The notes: a model not told the origin generated them from the sequence alone. DNA of 64,000 bases from Sabellastarte sp. h YS-2021 (GCA_964017235.1 OZ024933.1:62044255-62108254), one strand, 5' to 3'. Counted from the first letter of the stretch, positions 32,750 to 46,140 are shown. Numbers and translations are program-made.

Positions 32750-32872
32750 TTAGTGGTTAGCAAGTTTGGCATCCAATCATAGGCCGCCACCTCTGTTGGT
32801 GACAAGTGCTGAGGACCTGCTCCTATATGACCCTGGTTGAAAATGGAAATTAAAACCCCAACTTTGACTAAT
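32750..32872 (+). mobile_element. SINE-B copy
   Basis: 'tagtggttagcaagtttggc', 'atccaatcataggccgccac', 'gctgaggacctgctcctata' and 'aaaccccaactttgac' follow the copy at 21889 in order. Confidence 0.75.
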
Positions 32873-32879
32873 ATGTCTA

Positions 32880-33475
32880 ATATACAACTTGAATGCAATC
32901 AAAGGAAAACACAAATCACACATTACCCCACCACCAAGTAATCCACCAAACTGAACAACATAACCCCCTTGAATTATAACTCCTGTTGATGAGATTTCAG
33001 TTAAGTATAATCACAAGACAAACATGTCGCATATTACCCCAGAAGGTACCACACTAAAACTGAGTCTAATTAGAAATCATTTATCGTACATCTTAGATAA
33101 ATAATGTTACAATAGCCCTCAACAAAAGGACTCCATCAAAGGGAATTGTACTTGAACTAATTCTTTGTTGTCCTAAAATGCAGACATCGGTGAAGATGCA
33201 AAGTTCACTGTTTGTACTTTAAAATCCACCCTATGTCTATCTCGGTGCCGTCTGTCTCTATAAAAGTCAATAACACACAGATTATAAGGTCTATAAGGTA
33301 TACTATTAGTTTGAGTTATATTTTATTGAATTGTTGGGTAAACTTGACACGCTGCACCCACTCGAGATGTTTGCCACAACTCATTCCCGCGAGTTGGCGC
33401 AAATAACAACTCAAGATGTTCCCTACGGCAAGTTGGTGTCCAACATCTACGTCATTGAAGTGGTTCACCATTTCA
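32880..33475. other. Mixed sequence before the array
   Basis: No gene. 33340-33450 is locally GC-richer (cattcccgcgagttggcgc) and weakly resembles the complement of 32345-32415 (caactcgcgacagggaactc). Confidence 0.4.
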
Positions 33476-34748
33476 TGTGAAAGTGTATGAGTAATGCTGA
33501 TAAATGTGTACATTTTCACTTTGACTCCTACACAGAAGTTTGGCACATGTAAAATTGATGAAACAGCCAGGGTACTAGTAATTACCTACTCCTTTTAAAT
33601 ATTATACAATTGTTTGGATAGTATTAAGTGGTAAACCTTGCTGTGTTGTTCTGTGATTATATCCTTTCAATTACACTATTTATTATTTATTTTATTAGTT
33701 TATTATAGTGATATTTTTTATGTTGACAAGGATTATACAAAAGTATTAAAGTAATACCCAGCCCCATATGGGCTTATTGGTCACTTTAAACAGATAGTGA
33801 AAAAAACATGTTTTGAGCAAGAAAACAATGAATAAGAAAGCAATCCAATACATAAAGATTAACAATATAATTTACTTTTTCTTTCTTGTCACAAATCATA
33901 AATAAAATTGATAACCATATTGACATGTACATGAGTTAATACCCTTGATAATTCGTCCATTAATACTTCAGATTTCTTTGTTTAGAATTTTGAAATGTTT
34001 CATACGAATTAGCTTTAACTATATTAATGTTCTACGTGGTTGCATTCCACTTTACAACATTTCAGCACATGTTAAATTGGCAGTGCATCCGGTAAACATG
34101 ATCTATTCCTTTATTTTAAACATTGTCTTCACAGTGTTAACTGCAAGTCTTGCACTTTGATTTTTGTTACTCATAACCCTTCAATTTCAGCATGTGTACA
34201 TTTCCAAAACAGCTCTAAAACAGTAATTTAGTACATGTGAATCTGACAGAAAGCAAGTGATTAGTAATATCTAATCTTATGTGGTTAATCATTTTGTGAC
34301 TCTTATCTTTTAAATCTTTGATAAGATAAATGATAAATTTTAAAGTGTTTTCTATTATTGTCATCTTTAAATTGTGGAGTATGTTCTACATGTGTGTATC
34401 TCCACTTAAACTGTAAAACTGCAGTTTATTTAGTACACCTGAATTTGATGGAACAGCTTTTATACATAATTTCCTTTTAATGTGTCACTATTGTTTAGAC
34501 AGTTAGTGTGGTGTCCAGTCATAGGCTCATTTCAATTAACAATAGTGAAGTTATACATGAGTGCATATCGAATTTAACGAAGTTTAGTACAAGTGAAATT
34601 GATGGAAAAGCCATGAGTGAATATCGTTTAAATATTTCAATACTGTTTTATCATACTATATTAGTAAGTCTTACTTAGTTGTTTTTGCAGTTGTCTTCTT
34701 CAGTTGAAGAATACTGATCTTGTCAAAGTATTTCCTTGAAATATAAAG

Positions 34749-34887
34749 CAGGAGCAGTATTCATAAAAGGGATCAAGCCTAAGTTGAGCCAAAAATCAGC
34801 TAAAGTATAGTATAAATGGCTGTAAACTTGAGCTGATTTTTTTTTTGCTCAACTTGAGCTTGATCCCTTTTGTGAATACCAACCCTG
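34749..34887. mobile_element. Foldback element FB-4, 139 bp
   Basis: CAGGAGCAGTATTCATAAAA and TTTTGTGAATACCAACCCTG form the ends. Arms carry GGGATCAAGC / GCTTGATCCC and TTGAGC words. Inserted in the satellite array. Confidence 0.82.
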
Positions 34888-34994
34888 AAGGTAAGGTGGT
34901 TTTCATAATGTTAAGAGCTAATCTCAGTGTTGTTTTTGCCATTAGCACTTTTCAATCCCCAAATAATGTGTATTCCCACTTTACACAAAGAGAG

Positions 34995-35229
34995 GGGGCC
35001 ACAGTGGCAGAGTGGTAACACTCTCGCCTCCCACCTCTGAGGCCGCGGATCGGTTTCTGGCATGGCCTCAAGTGGGAAAGCTGGTAGTTGCTTGCTGTTG
35101 GTCGGCAGTTTACAGTACAGAACCTTGACCAACTGTATGTACTTGTTTCCTCTGCCCTTCCAACTACCCATCATGATATGACCTGTACAATGTTGAAAGT
35201 GACACAAAACCCCAAATAAATAAATAAAT
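34995..35229 (+). mobile_element. SINE-A copy 3, complete
   Basis: GGGGCCACAGTGGCAGAGTG (A box), GCGGATCGGTTTCTGG (decayed B box), 'gcagtttacagtacagaacc', 'aactgtatgtacttgtttcc' and an (AAAT)n tail. Imperfect flanking repeats TTACACAAAGAGA and TTACTCAAAGAAA suggest the target duplication. Inserted in the satellite array. Confidence 0.9.
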
Positions 35230-37045
35230 TACTCAAAGAAAAACGTTTGGTACATGTTGATTTAATGAAACAGCCACTAAAGATGACCTATTCCTGTCGT
35301 ATCTATTTCAATATAATTTTGATATTTATAATTGCAAATCTTGTATTTTGGTCACTCTAACTATTAAAGAAGGCTAGCGTTCCATTTTTACTTTAACTCT
35401 AAAACTCAGGAGTTTGGTTCATATGACTTAAATGCCATAATGAAAAAAACAACAATGTAAGATTTGCCATAATGCTTTCAAAACATTATTAAAATCTTCA
35501 AAAGGAATCTCAGTGATACAGGCTGTTCCACCAAATTGATTGGTACCAAACAACGTTTTTAGAGTTATGTACATATATAGTAAGAGTATGTGGCAATGAC
35601 CAAAACAACGTTTCAAGCTTGGCAATTAATACTATGAAACAATACTGAAACATTATTTAGAAGGAAATTTTTAGAAATATAAGCTGTTACAGCAATTGCA
35701 CATGCAATTAACAACTATTATTGAGTTATAGTAGAAATGTACACATGTAGAGCAGCAAACTTCTCTCATCGAAAACATAAGAGTAACAGAAGCCATTAAT
35801 GCTGTCAAAACAATAAGTCATATTTAAAATTTTATTGGCTGTTGCATCAAATTCACATATGCCAAATTTCTGTTTTAGAGTTAAAGTTCAAATGCGTTCA
35901 CGTAGTACATCAATGCTCTGTAAATTAAATGTGACAAAACTGACAAAAAGAAAACTGCAAGATTTTCCGATAAAGTTATCAAAAATCAGGACAATACTGC
36001 AATATATTATCCAAAAATATAGAACTATTTAAATGTCACTTGTACCTTCCATTCAAATATTTCTGAAACGTTTGCAGTTTTAATATGTAATCTTGTCAAC
36101 AATTTGTATCACTCTTGCATTTAAATCACAGAATTTGTTCTACATGGGTGCATTTCAACTTTGACTTAAAACCGAAGTTCGGTGTGTGTACATTTGATGG
36201 AAAAGCCTATGATTTAACAGAACCATCACATGTTCCTATTAATTATTTCAGTATTGTTTTCATTGTACTAATGGAAAATCTTATAATGTTGTCATTGACA
36301 GTTCTTAATTGATGTTTCTGTATGTACATTTCCATTTTAACTCCAAGACTGAAGTTTTGGGGGCCATGTGAAAGTGATGAGGCAGCCAACATTACTAACA
36401 TTCTCTTTTAAAATTTTCAATATTGCTTTGATAGTATTAATGGCTAAGTATTAATGGCTAAGTTTGAAGCATCGTCACCTTTATTTTGCAGAGAATTTAA
36501 GATCTGCTCATGTGGGTTTCAGCTCTTACTTTAAAACAGATGTTTGGTCTATGTGAACACGATGGAAAAGCCAGTATGGTGATATATATCTTTGTAGTAT
36601 TTCATTAATGTTTTGATAGTATTTATGATTTATCTTGCAGGGTTGTTTCACATTAATTTCTTTCAATGACAGTTAACTGCTTTTTTCATAATGGTGAATT
36701 TTTAGGTTAACTACTACTATGAAACGGAAAATTTCACTATATCATTCTATGAATTTAATCAAGCCTTTATTTAAAAACACATTCCTTTCAAATATTTCAG
36801 TATTGTTTTTAGATTTTAGCTAGAGCCGTGTTGAGAAGTTTTTTGCCACTCTGTGCCTTATCTTGAAATGTTTTTGCTATTGTCACATTTAAATTGTTAT
36901 TGTTGTACATATGTGTGCCTCTTACACTTTTACATTTTTTAAAGTTTGATGCAGGTCAGCTTGATAAAACAGCCATATTAACTCGCCCATTTCCCTTTAA
37001 ATATTGTGATATTGTTTTGGTAGTATTAACAAGTAATCTGCATTG

Positions 37046-37697
37046 CTGGGGCCAGATTCATGAAAGGTCTCGAGTCTTAGCCAGATCTCAGCTGACATTT
37101 TTGCTTAAATCTGAGATTTTTGTCTCAGCTGAGATTCTGCTTGAGTTGAGATTCACGAAAGGAATCTCAGCTGAGATCAAAATCTCAGCCAAGTTATGAG
37201 TCTGGACCAATAAAAACTGATGTAACATTTTGTTGAGATTAGTGGAAAGTATACACATTTATATTTTTACCAATCTACCATCTATACTCACATTTTAGAA
37301 TATTTTCAATCAAGCAAAACATTGTCTTTTTACTATAATTTGTACTGACATTCCAAAGAACTGATTATAACAGCAAAACAAGCCACTCATATAAATTTGT
37401 AATGTAAATGTTTAACGTTGTTTTTGTACAAACACTCAATATATATATTCATATTTTGTGTTACAAGTTAAATAATATGTCATACTTCACTATTTTCATT
37501 TTGTTTTGTGACTTTATACTCTATTTTATGAAAACTTAAGTCACCCCCTAGACAATCTTAGATTTCAGACCAAATCAGAGAAAAATCTTAGCCTGAGATC
37601 TTTTGTGAATCCCAGCTGAGCAAAAGATATCAAATCTGAGAAAAATCTAAGAAAAATCTTAGATTTGAGACTTGAGACCTTTCGTGAATCCAGTCCC
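37046..37697. mobile_element. Foldback element FB-5, 650 bp
   Basis: GCTGGGGCCAGATTCATGAA and TTTCGTGAATCCAGTCCC form the ends. The left arm repeats CTCAGCTGAGATT words, the right arm AAATCTTAGATTTGAGA. The middle is AT-rich. Inserted in the satellite array. Confidence 0.82.
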
Positions 37698-38228
37698 TCT
37701 TTTGCATTCATTTTATTTTAATTCAATTTCGATATGAACCCTAAAATCGAAGTTTGGTACATGTCATTTTGATGGAAGAGCCAGTAAACATTAAGTATTT
37801 AAATGGTTCCAGACTCTGTCCATAGAGTTATACGCTAATCCTGCAGTGTTGTTTTTGTCATTGTCATCATCCAGTTGTAGCATGCCATTGTTCTTTAGAG
37901 GTACATTTCCAATTCCAAAAGTGAAGTATAGTAAATGCGGATTTGATGGATCAGCTTATATCACTGAAAATTTCCTTTTGAATATTTCAATAATGATTTT
38001 ACAATATTAATGGCCTACCATAGGGTGTTGCTTTCGTCATTATTATGTTTAATTTGTTGAGTAATTATGTTCTATGTGTATTTTCACTTTTAGTGTAAAC
38101 CAGAAGTTTAGGATGTATTATTATTGATAATAAAATAACCAGTAAACATGTATTATTTCTACTGATGAATATTTCAATATAGCTTTGATAGTGTTAGTTA
38201 CAAATAGTACAATTTGTTTTTGTTAAGA

Positions 38229-38300
38229 GGTCCACGGTGGCCTGGTGGGTAGCAAATTTGGCATTTAATCACAGGCTGTCACTTCAGAGTGACTAATATT
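38229..38300 (+). mobile_element. SINE-B head fragment
   Basis: 'ggtccacggtggcctggtgg' then 'gtagcaaatttggcatttaa' and 'tcacaggctgtcac'. Only the tRNA-like head survives. Confidence 0.6.
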
Positions 38301-39639
38301 TCAAATGCAGAATACTCCATAATAGCTATAGAGGTTTGGTAAATGTGAAATTAGTGTAACAGCCTGTATCAGCATCTTGTCATTGGCATATTCAAATGCA
38401 TAAAATGACGTGTTATATATGTAGATTTGCATCTAAATTCTAAAACAGGCGTTTGGCTTATGTGAATTTGATGCAACAGCTATAGTGCATGTCAAGAACT
38501 ATATTGCATTCGTTTGCATTGTTATCGTTGTGATAACTTTAATTGGAAATTCTCACAGCTTTGTTATTGTCGCTCTTAATTTACAGAGAATTCATGTTCT
38601 ACATATGTGCATTATACTGTCTCTAAAGCAGAAATTTTGTTTATGTAAATTTGATTAAACAGCCAATACAAATTACCTATTCATTTCAGTAATAATAATA
38701 CTGTTATGATAGTATTGAAAGCTAGCTTAATTTGCAGCATTGCTGTTCTGCCATAGAGACATTTCGGTTACAGTACACCGATGTTATGCATGGGTGCATT
38801 TTGATGTAACTGTAAAACAGATGTTTGGAACATGTGAATTTGAAGGAACAGCTTATTTAATGATTTATTTGATAATTTAAACAGTGCTTTGGTACATTTA
38901 GATATGCTGGAACAGCATCACATTTCGATGTTTTGAAAGTATTAATTGTTAATTTTTAAGAATTGTTTATTTTGTTGCTACCTTTTATATATCCAGTATA
39001 TGTGAATTTCTACTTTTTCTCAAGAACAGGAATTTGGTACATGTCAATTTAAAGGAACAGCTCATTGCAATGACATTTTCTTCGTTTTGATAATAATGTA
39101 ATTGTCACCTTTAATTACTAATGCATTTCGATTTTTACTCCCAAACAGTGGTTTTGTACATGTAAATTTGAAGGAACAGCTTTTTGGCTACTTTTACCCA
39201 TCAAGTGTAAAAGTTTGGTGTATATTTCATCATAACCTTAACACGGTGGTTTGTGACATTTTAATTCGATTAAACAGCTTATTTTCAGGATATTTACCTT
39301 GTTTTGATAGTATTGATAGCTAATCTTGTAGTGTTGTTTTTGTCATTGTCACCGCTCAATTATAGCATACCTATATTCTACAAGGGTGCATTCCTATTTT
39401 AACTATAAATATAAAGTTTAGTAAATGTGCGTTTGATTAAACAGCTTATACTACTGAAATTTCCTTTTAAATATTTTAATGTTATGACGATAGAATCTAG
39501 TATTAACGACTATCAAAACTACTCTAATATTTAAAAGGAAGAGGTCCATTATCCTGGCTTTTACATCCACTTCACCTGGACCAAACTTGCAACATGTGTC
39601 AGCATTAAAGTGGAAATACAATGTATACACATATGACAT

Positions 39640-42000
39640 GCTTGCAATCAAACTTTTCAAACCAGTATTAATTACTAATGTTCTACATGTGTGCATTTCA
39701 GCTTTAACTCTTAAACAGAAGTTTGGCACATGTGAATTTTATAGAACAGGCAGCATGAGTGACATTTGTATTATGATTTGATACTGTTAGCTTGTAGGAT
39801 TTTCTTGCAGTTGTCTTCTTTGAGTTGCACAATACTGCTGTTCTGTAGACATAACTATTGAACAGAAGTTTTTCAATACAAGTAAACAGATGTTTGGTAC
39901 ACGCGAATATGATGGAACAGCATCTATTACTTGATTATTTCCTTTAAATGTCTCAATGTTGTTTGGATGGTAATTACTAATCATGCTCTTCATTGTTTTT
40001 ACATTTTAACTTTTATAGAACAGTTCACTTTGACTTTTACTATTACTATATTGTTTTAATAGAATTAATGGCTAATATTGTAGTGTTGTTTTTGTCGCTA
40101 GTATCTGGCATTTCTGTTGATGTGATGCATGTTTATATTTCTGTTTGACTCTAAAACTGAGGTTTGGTATATGTAAATATAATGGAACAGCTAGTATATT
40201 GTTTTGACAACCTTTGCACTATCACATATTGTCATGATTTTGTTATTGTCCTTTTAACTGCACAATACTGGTACTATATGGGTGCATTCTTATATTAATT
40301 ATAAAACAGAAGTCCAGTGATGTGGATTTGATGTGAAAACTATTAAAAATGACACACTACTTTCGAATGTTTCAGTTTTACTTATGCTTTTAATTTTATA
40401 CTTTCTGCTTGGGTGCATTTCCACTTCAACTCATAAAGTATGGTGAATGTCAATTTGAGGGTACAGCCCATATTACTAACACTTAAATTAGTGGTCACTA
40501 TTACAGAAATAATTAAAGTAGAACATTTCTTGTACAATGTTGTGTTGTGGTTATCACTTTCTCTGTGTGTGTATTTCCATTTTAACTCTGAAACTGAAGC
40601 TTGGTAGATGTAAATTTGATGGAAGAGCGAGGAAAAACACATGATCTATTCCCTTTTTTCGAATTCAGTGTCATTGTCTACTTATAAATACAATTATTGA
40701 AGTGTATACACATAGGAATTCAGTCCTTTATGACCAAAATGTAAAAGTAACAAAAACTAAAGTGAAAGAAAGGTTTGCAATTAACACTATTCAAACAATA
40801 TTAAATTATTTAAATTGAACAGATCCTGTACACTAGTACTGACTGTTCTGTCAAATTAACATGTACCCAACTTCTGTTTCAGAGTTGAAGCTAAAAGGCA
40901 CTGATGTAGTGAACTCCCAAAGGAATAGATAATGTGTTTTATCTTGCTTTTCCATCAAATTTACATCTACCAAACTTCAGTTTCAGAGTTAAAATGGAAA
41001 TACATACATGAAAAGTGATAACCACAAAAACAACATTGTACAAAAAATTGTTCTACTGAAATCAATAGTCACCAAGTTTAGCCATTAATATTACTAAAAC
41101 AATATTAAAATATTTAAAATGTTAGCAAATTAGGCTGTTCCATCAAACTGACATGTACCATACTTCAGTTTGTGAGTTGAAGTGGAAATGCACCCATGCA
41201 GAAAGTATAAAATTGAAAGCATAAAAAACTGAAACATTTAAAATAGTGTCACTTTTAATGGTTTTTGCATCAAATCCACATCACTGGACTTCTGCTTAAA
41301 GTTAATATAAGAATGCACCCATACAGTATCAGTATTCTGTAACTAAAAGGACAATAACAAGAACATGACAAGATTTGACAGTAAAAAGGTTATCAAAACA
41401 ACATACTGACTGTTCCTTTATATTTACACATACCAAATCTCAGTTTTAAAGTCAAACAGAAATATAAACACACATCACATCAATAAAAATGCCATAGAAA
41501 CTTTCATACCAGTGACAAAAACAACACTACAATATTAGCCATTAATACTATTAAAATAATATTGAAATAATAATTAGAATATGTCACACATGCTGGCTGT
41601 TCCATCAAACTTACATGTACCAAACTTCTGATTTAGGGTAAAAGTCAAACTACACTATTCTATGAAAGTTACAATGAAAAAAAACAATGAAGAGCATGAT
41701 TAGCAATTACTATCAAAACAACATTGAGACATTTAAAAGGAACATGCCAGTATTAGATGCTGTTCCATCTCATTTACATGTACCAAACATTTGTTTACTT
41801 GTATTGGAAAAAATTAGTTTAACAGTTGTATCTACAGAACAACAGTGTTGTGTAACTCAAAGAAGACAACTACAAGAAAATCTTACAAGTTAACAGTATC
41901 AAAACATATATATGTAAATACAAATTTCACTCATGCTGGCTGTTCTATTAAATTCAGATGTGCCAAACCTCTGTTTAAGAGTTAAAGTTGAAATGCACAG
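39640..42000. repeat. Inverted duplication inside the array (arms 39640-40655 and 40920-42000)
   Basis: Segments match in reverse order and complement. 40490-40650 pairs with 40925-41085, 40255-40340 with 41240-41340, 40100-40200 with 41395-41500, 39787-39993 with 41687-41893, and 39650-39780 with 41900-42000. The match covers unit-specific sequence, not just the shared core, so it is a duplication of about 1 kb, not chance orientation. A 265-bp spacer lies between the arms. Confidence 0.85.
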
Positions 42001-43699
42001 ATGTAGAACCTTAGTACGTTGCCAATAAAAGGGTTACAACAATGCAAGACTGCAAGATCTGCCATTAATACTAACAAACCATTAGTAAACTTTTCAAAAG
42101 GTAAATTTCAGTGACGTAGGCTGTTCCACCAAATTTACATGTACCAAACTACTGTCTCAGAGTTAAAAGTTGAAACGCACCCATGTAGAACATCAGCATT
42201 CCATAAGTAAATGATAAGAGTAACAAAAATAATTATAGATGGTAACAGTGCTGTAACATTTGATTGATAAAGGTCATTTTCCAACTTATCAATCAAATGC
42301 ACATGTACCAAACTATATTTTAGAGTTATGTATATGCCTGGATTCTGAAATTAAAAGGTAAGAGTAACAAAAAACTTTCAAACAAACTTTCAAACAAACT
42401 ATAACACTGTGAAAACAATATTAAAATATTCAATAGAAACAGGTCATGTTTGCTGCTGTTCTATCAGATTAACATGTACTGAACTTCTGATTTAGATTTA
42501 CAGTGGAAATGCACACATGCAGAACATTAGTACTCTGGAAGTTAAAGTTGACGATGACAAAATAATACTTTAAGGTTAGCCATCATGGCTAACCTTGCAG
42601 TGGTATTTTGTCATTGTCTACTTGTAAATACAGCCTATTGAAGCTCTTGAGTTGCATTTCAACTTCAACTCTAAAACAGAAGTTGGGTACATGTTAATTT
42701 GATAGAATAGCCAATGTACATGATCACTTCCTTTCAAATAATTCAATATTGTTTTGATAGTGTTAATTACAAACATGTCCTACATGTCTATATTTTAAAA
42801 ATCCACTTTGGTGAAAACACAAGTTTGGTCCATGTGAAGTGGATGAAACAGCCAGAATAATTGATCTGTTCTTATTAGTGTTGTTTTGAGAGTATTAATG
42901 GCTAACCACGCAGTGTTGTTTTGTGTTTACCTACCTATAAATACAGTGTATTGATGCTCTACATCAGTGCATTTTGACTTCAGCTTTGAACTAGAAATTG
43001 GGTACATGTTAATTTGACAGAACAGCCAGTGTACATTTGTTCCTTTTAAACAATTTAATATTGTTTTGATAGTGTTAATTGTAAACCTTTCACTTTAGTT
43101 TTTGTTACTTTTAAATTCTAGTCATAACTACTGAATTCCTACATGTATGCATTTCCACAATAATTATAAAGCAGTAATTTCATGTAATACTATATAAACT
43201 TGAATAAAGAGTTAATGAAAGACATGTTCCATTCAAAAATTTCAATAATGTTTTGATAGTATCAATAGCTATTTCTACCGTTTCTAGTTATTGCTACCCT
43301 AAATCTAAAAGGAAAGCTTAGCCCTTGTTTTTTATAGAAAAACCAGTTAAGGTGACACATTTCTATAAACTGTTACAAGATTGTTTGGGTGGTATTGATA
43401 ATGTTGTTTGTTATGTTGTTTTAGTCATTAGAACATTTCAGTTACAGAATAATGATCCATTTCACCTTTTATTCTAAAACAGAAGTTTGGTACACGTGAA
43501 TTTGATGGAAAAGTAGGCAAGCATTTTAAATATTTTATTACTGTTTTCCATGGTTGTTTTTGCAAATGGCTTTTTTTAGTTGTAGAATACTAATATTTTG
43601 TAAGGATGTATTCCCATGTTTACAACAAAAACAGAAGTTTGGTACATGCTAATTTAATGGGCATGCTAGTAAATGTGACATATTCCTTTGAAATAATTA

Positions 43700-45125
43700 T
43701 TATTGTTCATGCTTATGGCCAGTTTTGTGGGTTATTTGGTCAATTGTCAAGTGTCTGCTTAAACAAAAAATATCCAAATTTAACCCCAACATCATATCAG
43801 AATGATAAACAGAACTTGTACGTATTGATTTTCATTTCAAATTCTTTGGACAGTATTCACATAAACTTTCATTTGTGTGTGAAATGTCTTTAGTTATGTG
43901 AAGAACTGTTTGCATCACACCAAATAATATCATTATTCTCGTTCATTCTATGTGGAGAATCATAAATGCATGCTTTTTTTCCCAGCTGCAGGCAGCTACA
44001 ACAAAGACAGCTACTGTTTTAAAATAGTAAATCCATTCAGAAATCTGTTTTAAAACTTAGTAACTTATTATAAAAGAAAAATCAAATTGATACCTGTTAT
44101 TGGCACATCATTTTAACATGAGAACAGTTTTTGGGATACTAATATGAAGTATCAGGTATTAAGTGTGATTGAGGAGTTCAGATACCTTTTCAGGTCATAT
44201 GCTTACAATACCATAGGGAACTGTACACATTTTAAACCTTTTCTGTGGGTTGCTCCTGGAATTCAAATCCCACACTGAGAGTTGCAGTTTTGGTGCAAGC
44301 ATGTTCCCCACTACCTCAGTATACTTTGGAACCAGGCCATAATGTATGGTATGAAATAATTGGCACTGCTGGTGACAGCTGATTCTCATCCACAGAGGTG
44401 AGTATATTAATGATGTCAAGTTTGGTACATGTACTTTATGTAATACCCATGTTCTATTGGCAATCTTACATCCGACTATCTGCTGGATCTGCCCTAAAAC
44501 AGACACATGGTGTGTTGCACAACTTTTCTGTTTATTTTTGACAGGAAACCTTCACGACTGACCTTAAAGGGACCAGGGCAGACTAGTCAGCAGTATAAGG
44601 AGCTTGATGCCCCCAAGATGGCAACGGACTGCATGTCATGGGTGATAAGATTATTGGGGAGATAGCAATCATTGTGGCTCAAAAGACATACAGGATAAAT
44701 GACAGAACTTTTACACCTCTCTCCTGTTCATCTTATAATAAAGAAATGCAAGCATGGTTGCCACTTACAAGAGGCTAAAATGATGATGGATTGAGACAAG
44801 TACACAGAAGATTATTTCAAATTGCTGGCATCCCAACAGTGCTGTTGCTTGAAGAATATCCAATTTTTTGTAGTAAGTGGCATGCCTTTCTTGTGAGGTG
44901 TCCTGTTGAGTCCCACCTCTTTCATTTGCTTGGTAAATTCATTTGCCAACAAACCAGATAGATTTTCAACAAAAAAAGGTTTGGAAAATCTTAGGATCAA
45001 CTTCAGTTGTAAGAAGTAAACAGAATCCACAAGATGTTGTCAGATGTAAGATTCACAGGCCATTAGATTTACAAGTTGTTTTCATATTTTGAAGCCCTAG
45101 AAGCAATTATAAGGGACATATAAAG
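43700..45125. other. Gene-less stretch
   Basis: No coding domain seen. A relic of the array core (caagtttggtacatgtactt) lies near 44417. Confidence 0.45.
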
Positions 45126-45129
45126 CCCT

Positions 45130-45545
45130 TTTAGCATGATGACCCTACATGACATTAAAGCGTTCCCCCTATTTGGCAGTATTTTGGCGGTATTTTGTTT
45201 TCAAAACAAGGCCAAAATTAATCCCAGACAAGCTTTCCTGGCCATTTACATTTTGTGCAAATCTGACAGAGCTAGATGCAATATTTTCAATTTTTGAACA
45301 TATCAATAATTTTCCAACAATCGGCTTTGGCGGCCATGTTGTTTTCTAAAATGAGTAGAAAAATTTTTACAGACATGTTTTCATAGCCATAAACATTCTC
45401 TGCAAATATGGTGAAGATATCTTCATAAAGGAATGAGATATAAAGGTTTATGTAAACATGTGACAAACACACACATGCACACCCCCACACATGAATACAC
45501 GCACGGAAGGTGTTTCATAGTCTTTCAACCCCAGCCTTGGCAGGA
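45130..45545 (+). repeat. Dispersed repeat with CA-rich 3' end
   Basis: 'gcgttccccctatttggcag', 'tttccaacaatcggctttgg', 'ttcatagccataaacattct' then 'acacacacatgcacaccccc' and 'cacgcacggaaggtgtttca'. The 3' end resembles 31190-31235. Confidence 0.55.
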
Positions 45546-45760
45546 CAGAGATAAAAATATAACTGTAATAACATCGGCTTTCTAACACCCCTATTTCAAT
45601 TAAGAAGTTTAAGAACAAAAAGTACTTAAAGGGTTGACATGGCAACAGGTGTTACCAGATACCCTCTAAAACCTAATCAGCTCTAGATCATGTTTCAGTT
45701 AATATATTCTGAAAATTTTGTAAAAAGTCCATGCATTGGTTTAGGCTGTGGAAGACCCAC

Positions 45761-46140
45761 AAATTTGCAAATTTACTAAGTAAATTAAATTTTAATACCC
45801 TATCCAATGGACAATTGGACAAATGACAATTGCTAATCCGGTCGGTGCAGACCGGCCCACCAAACGACAGAAAAAGTCATCCTGTATATAATACCAGCAG
45901 GCCGGTCCCACTATGTATTTGCCAGGGGGCGCATCATACTTCCTTCCTGACTAGACAGCGTGATGTCATAACATCTTTTTCATTATCTAAACCTATTAGA
46001 ACCCCTAGTAAACTGATAGCAGGGCCGGTATGGAGGGCCTTGCCTGTCCACTGGATTGGGTATTAATTTAAAATGAAAATTTAATTTACTTATTAAATTT
46101 GCAATTTTATTACGTTAATACATCCTATCCAATGGTCGTT
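45761..46140. repeat. Terminal inverted-repeat region of the DIRS element
   Basis: Arm 45761-45811 (tttgcaaatttactaagtaa ... ataccctatccaatgg) is inverted at 46047-46108 (ccactggattgggtattaat ... acttattaaatttgcaa). A third partial copy, CATCCTATCCAATGG, is at 46123-46137. GGCCGGT words between the arms recur in the repeats at 49690-50000 on the other side of the element. DIRS elements carry inverted or split terminal repeats instead of LTRs, so this fits their end. Confidence 0.65.

Larger units (their letters stand above)
33480..43700. repeat. 10-kb diverged satellite-like array, ~175-bp units, mixed orientation
   Basis: About 45 units share the core 'gaagtttggtacatgtgaat'/'ttgatggaacagcc'. 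Next come 'aaatatttcaatattgtttt', 'gatagtattaatggctaat' and 'tgtagtgttgtttttgtcat', then 'ttctacatgtgtgcatttc' and 'aactctaaaaca'. Orientation: forward 33480-35420, reverse 35425-36020, forward 36090-40660 (small reverse patch 39480-39640), reverse 40690-42590, forward 42590-43700. Units are strongly diverged, so the array is old. FB-4, FB-5, a SINE-A and a SINE-B are inserted. Short ORFs in it change from unit to unit and are not genes. A lone related piece lies near 44420. Confidence 0.85.

Noticed and set aside
32341..33460. Possible inverted repeat between 32341-32420 and 33340-33460 (caactcgcg / cgcgagttg words)
   Set aside because: Match is patchy and short; not enough to call an element.
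39787..41893. Two similar 68-residue ORFs in opposite strands (39787-39993 minus, 41687-41893 plus), as if a conserved gene pair
   Set aside because: The likeness is explained by the DNA-level inverted duplication of satellite units; changes fall on all codon positions.
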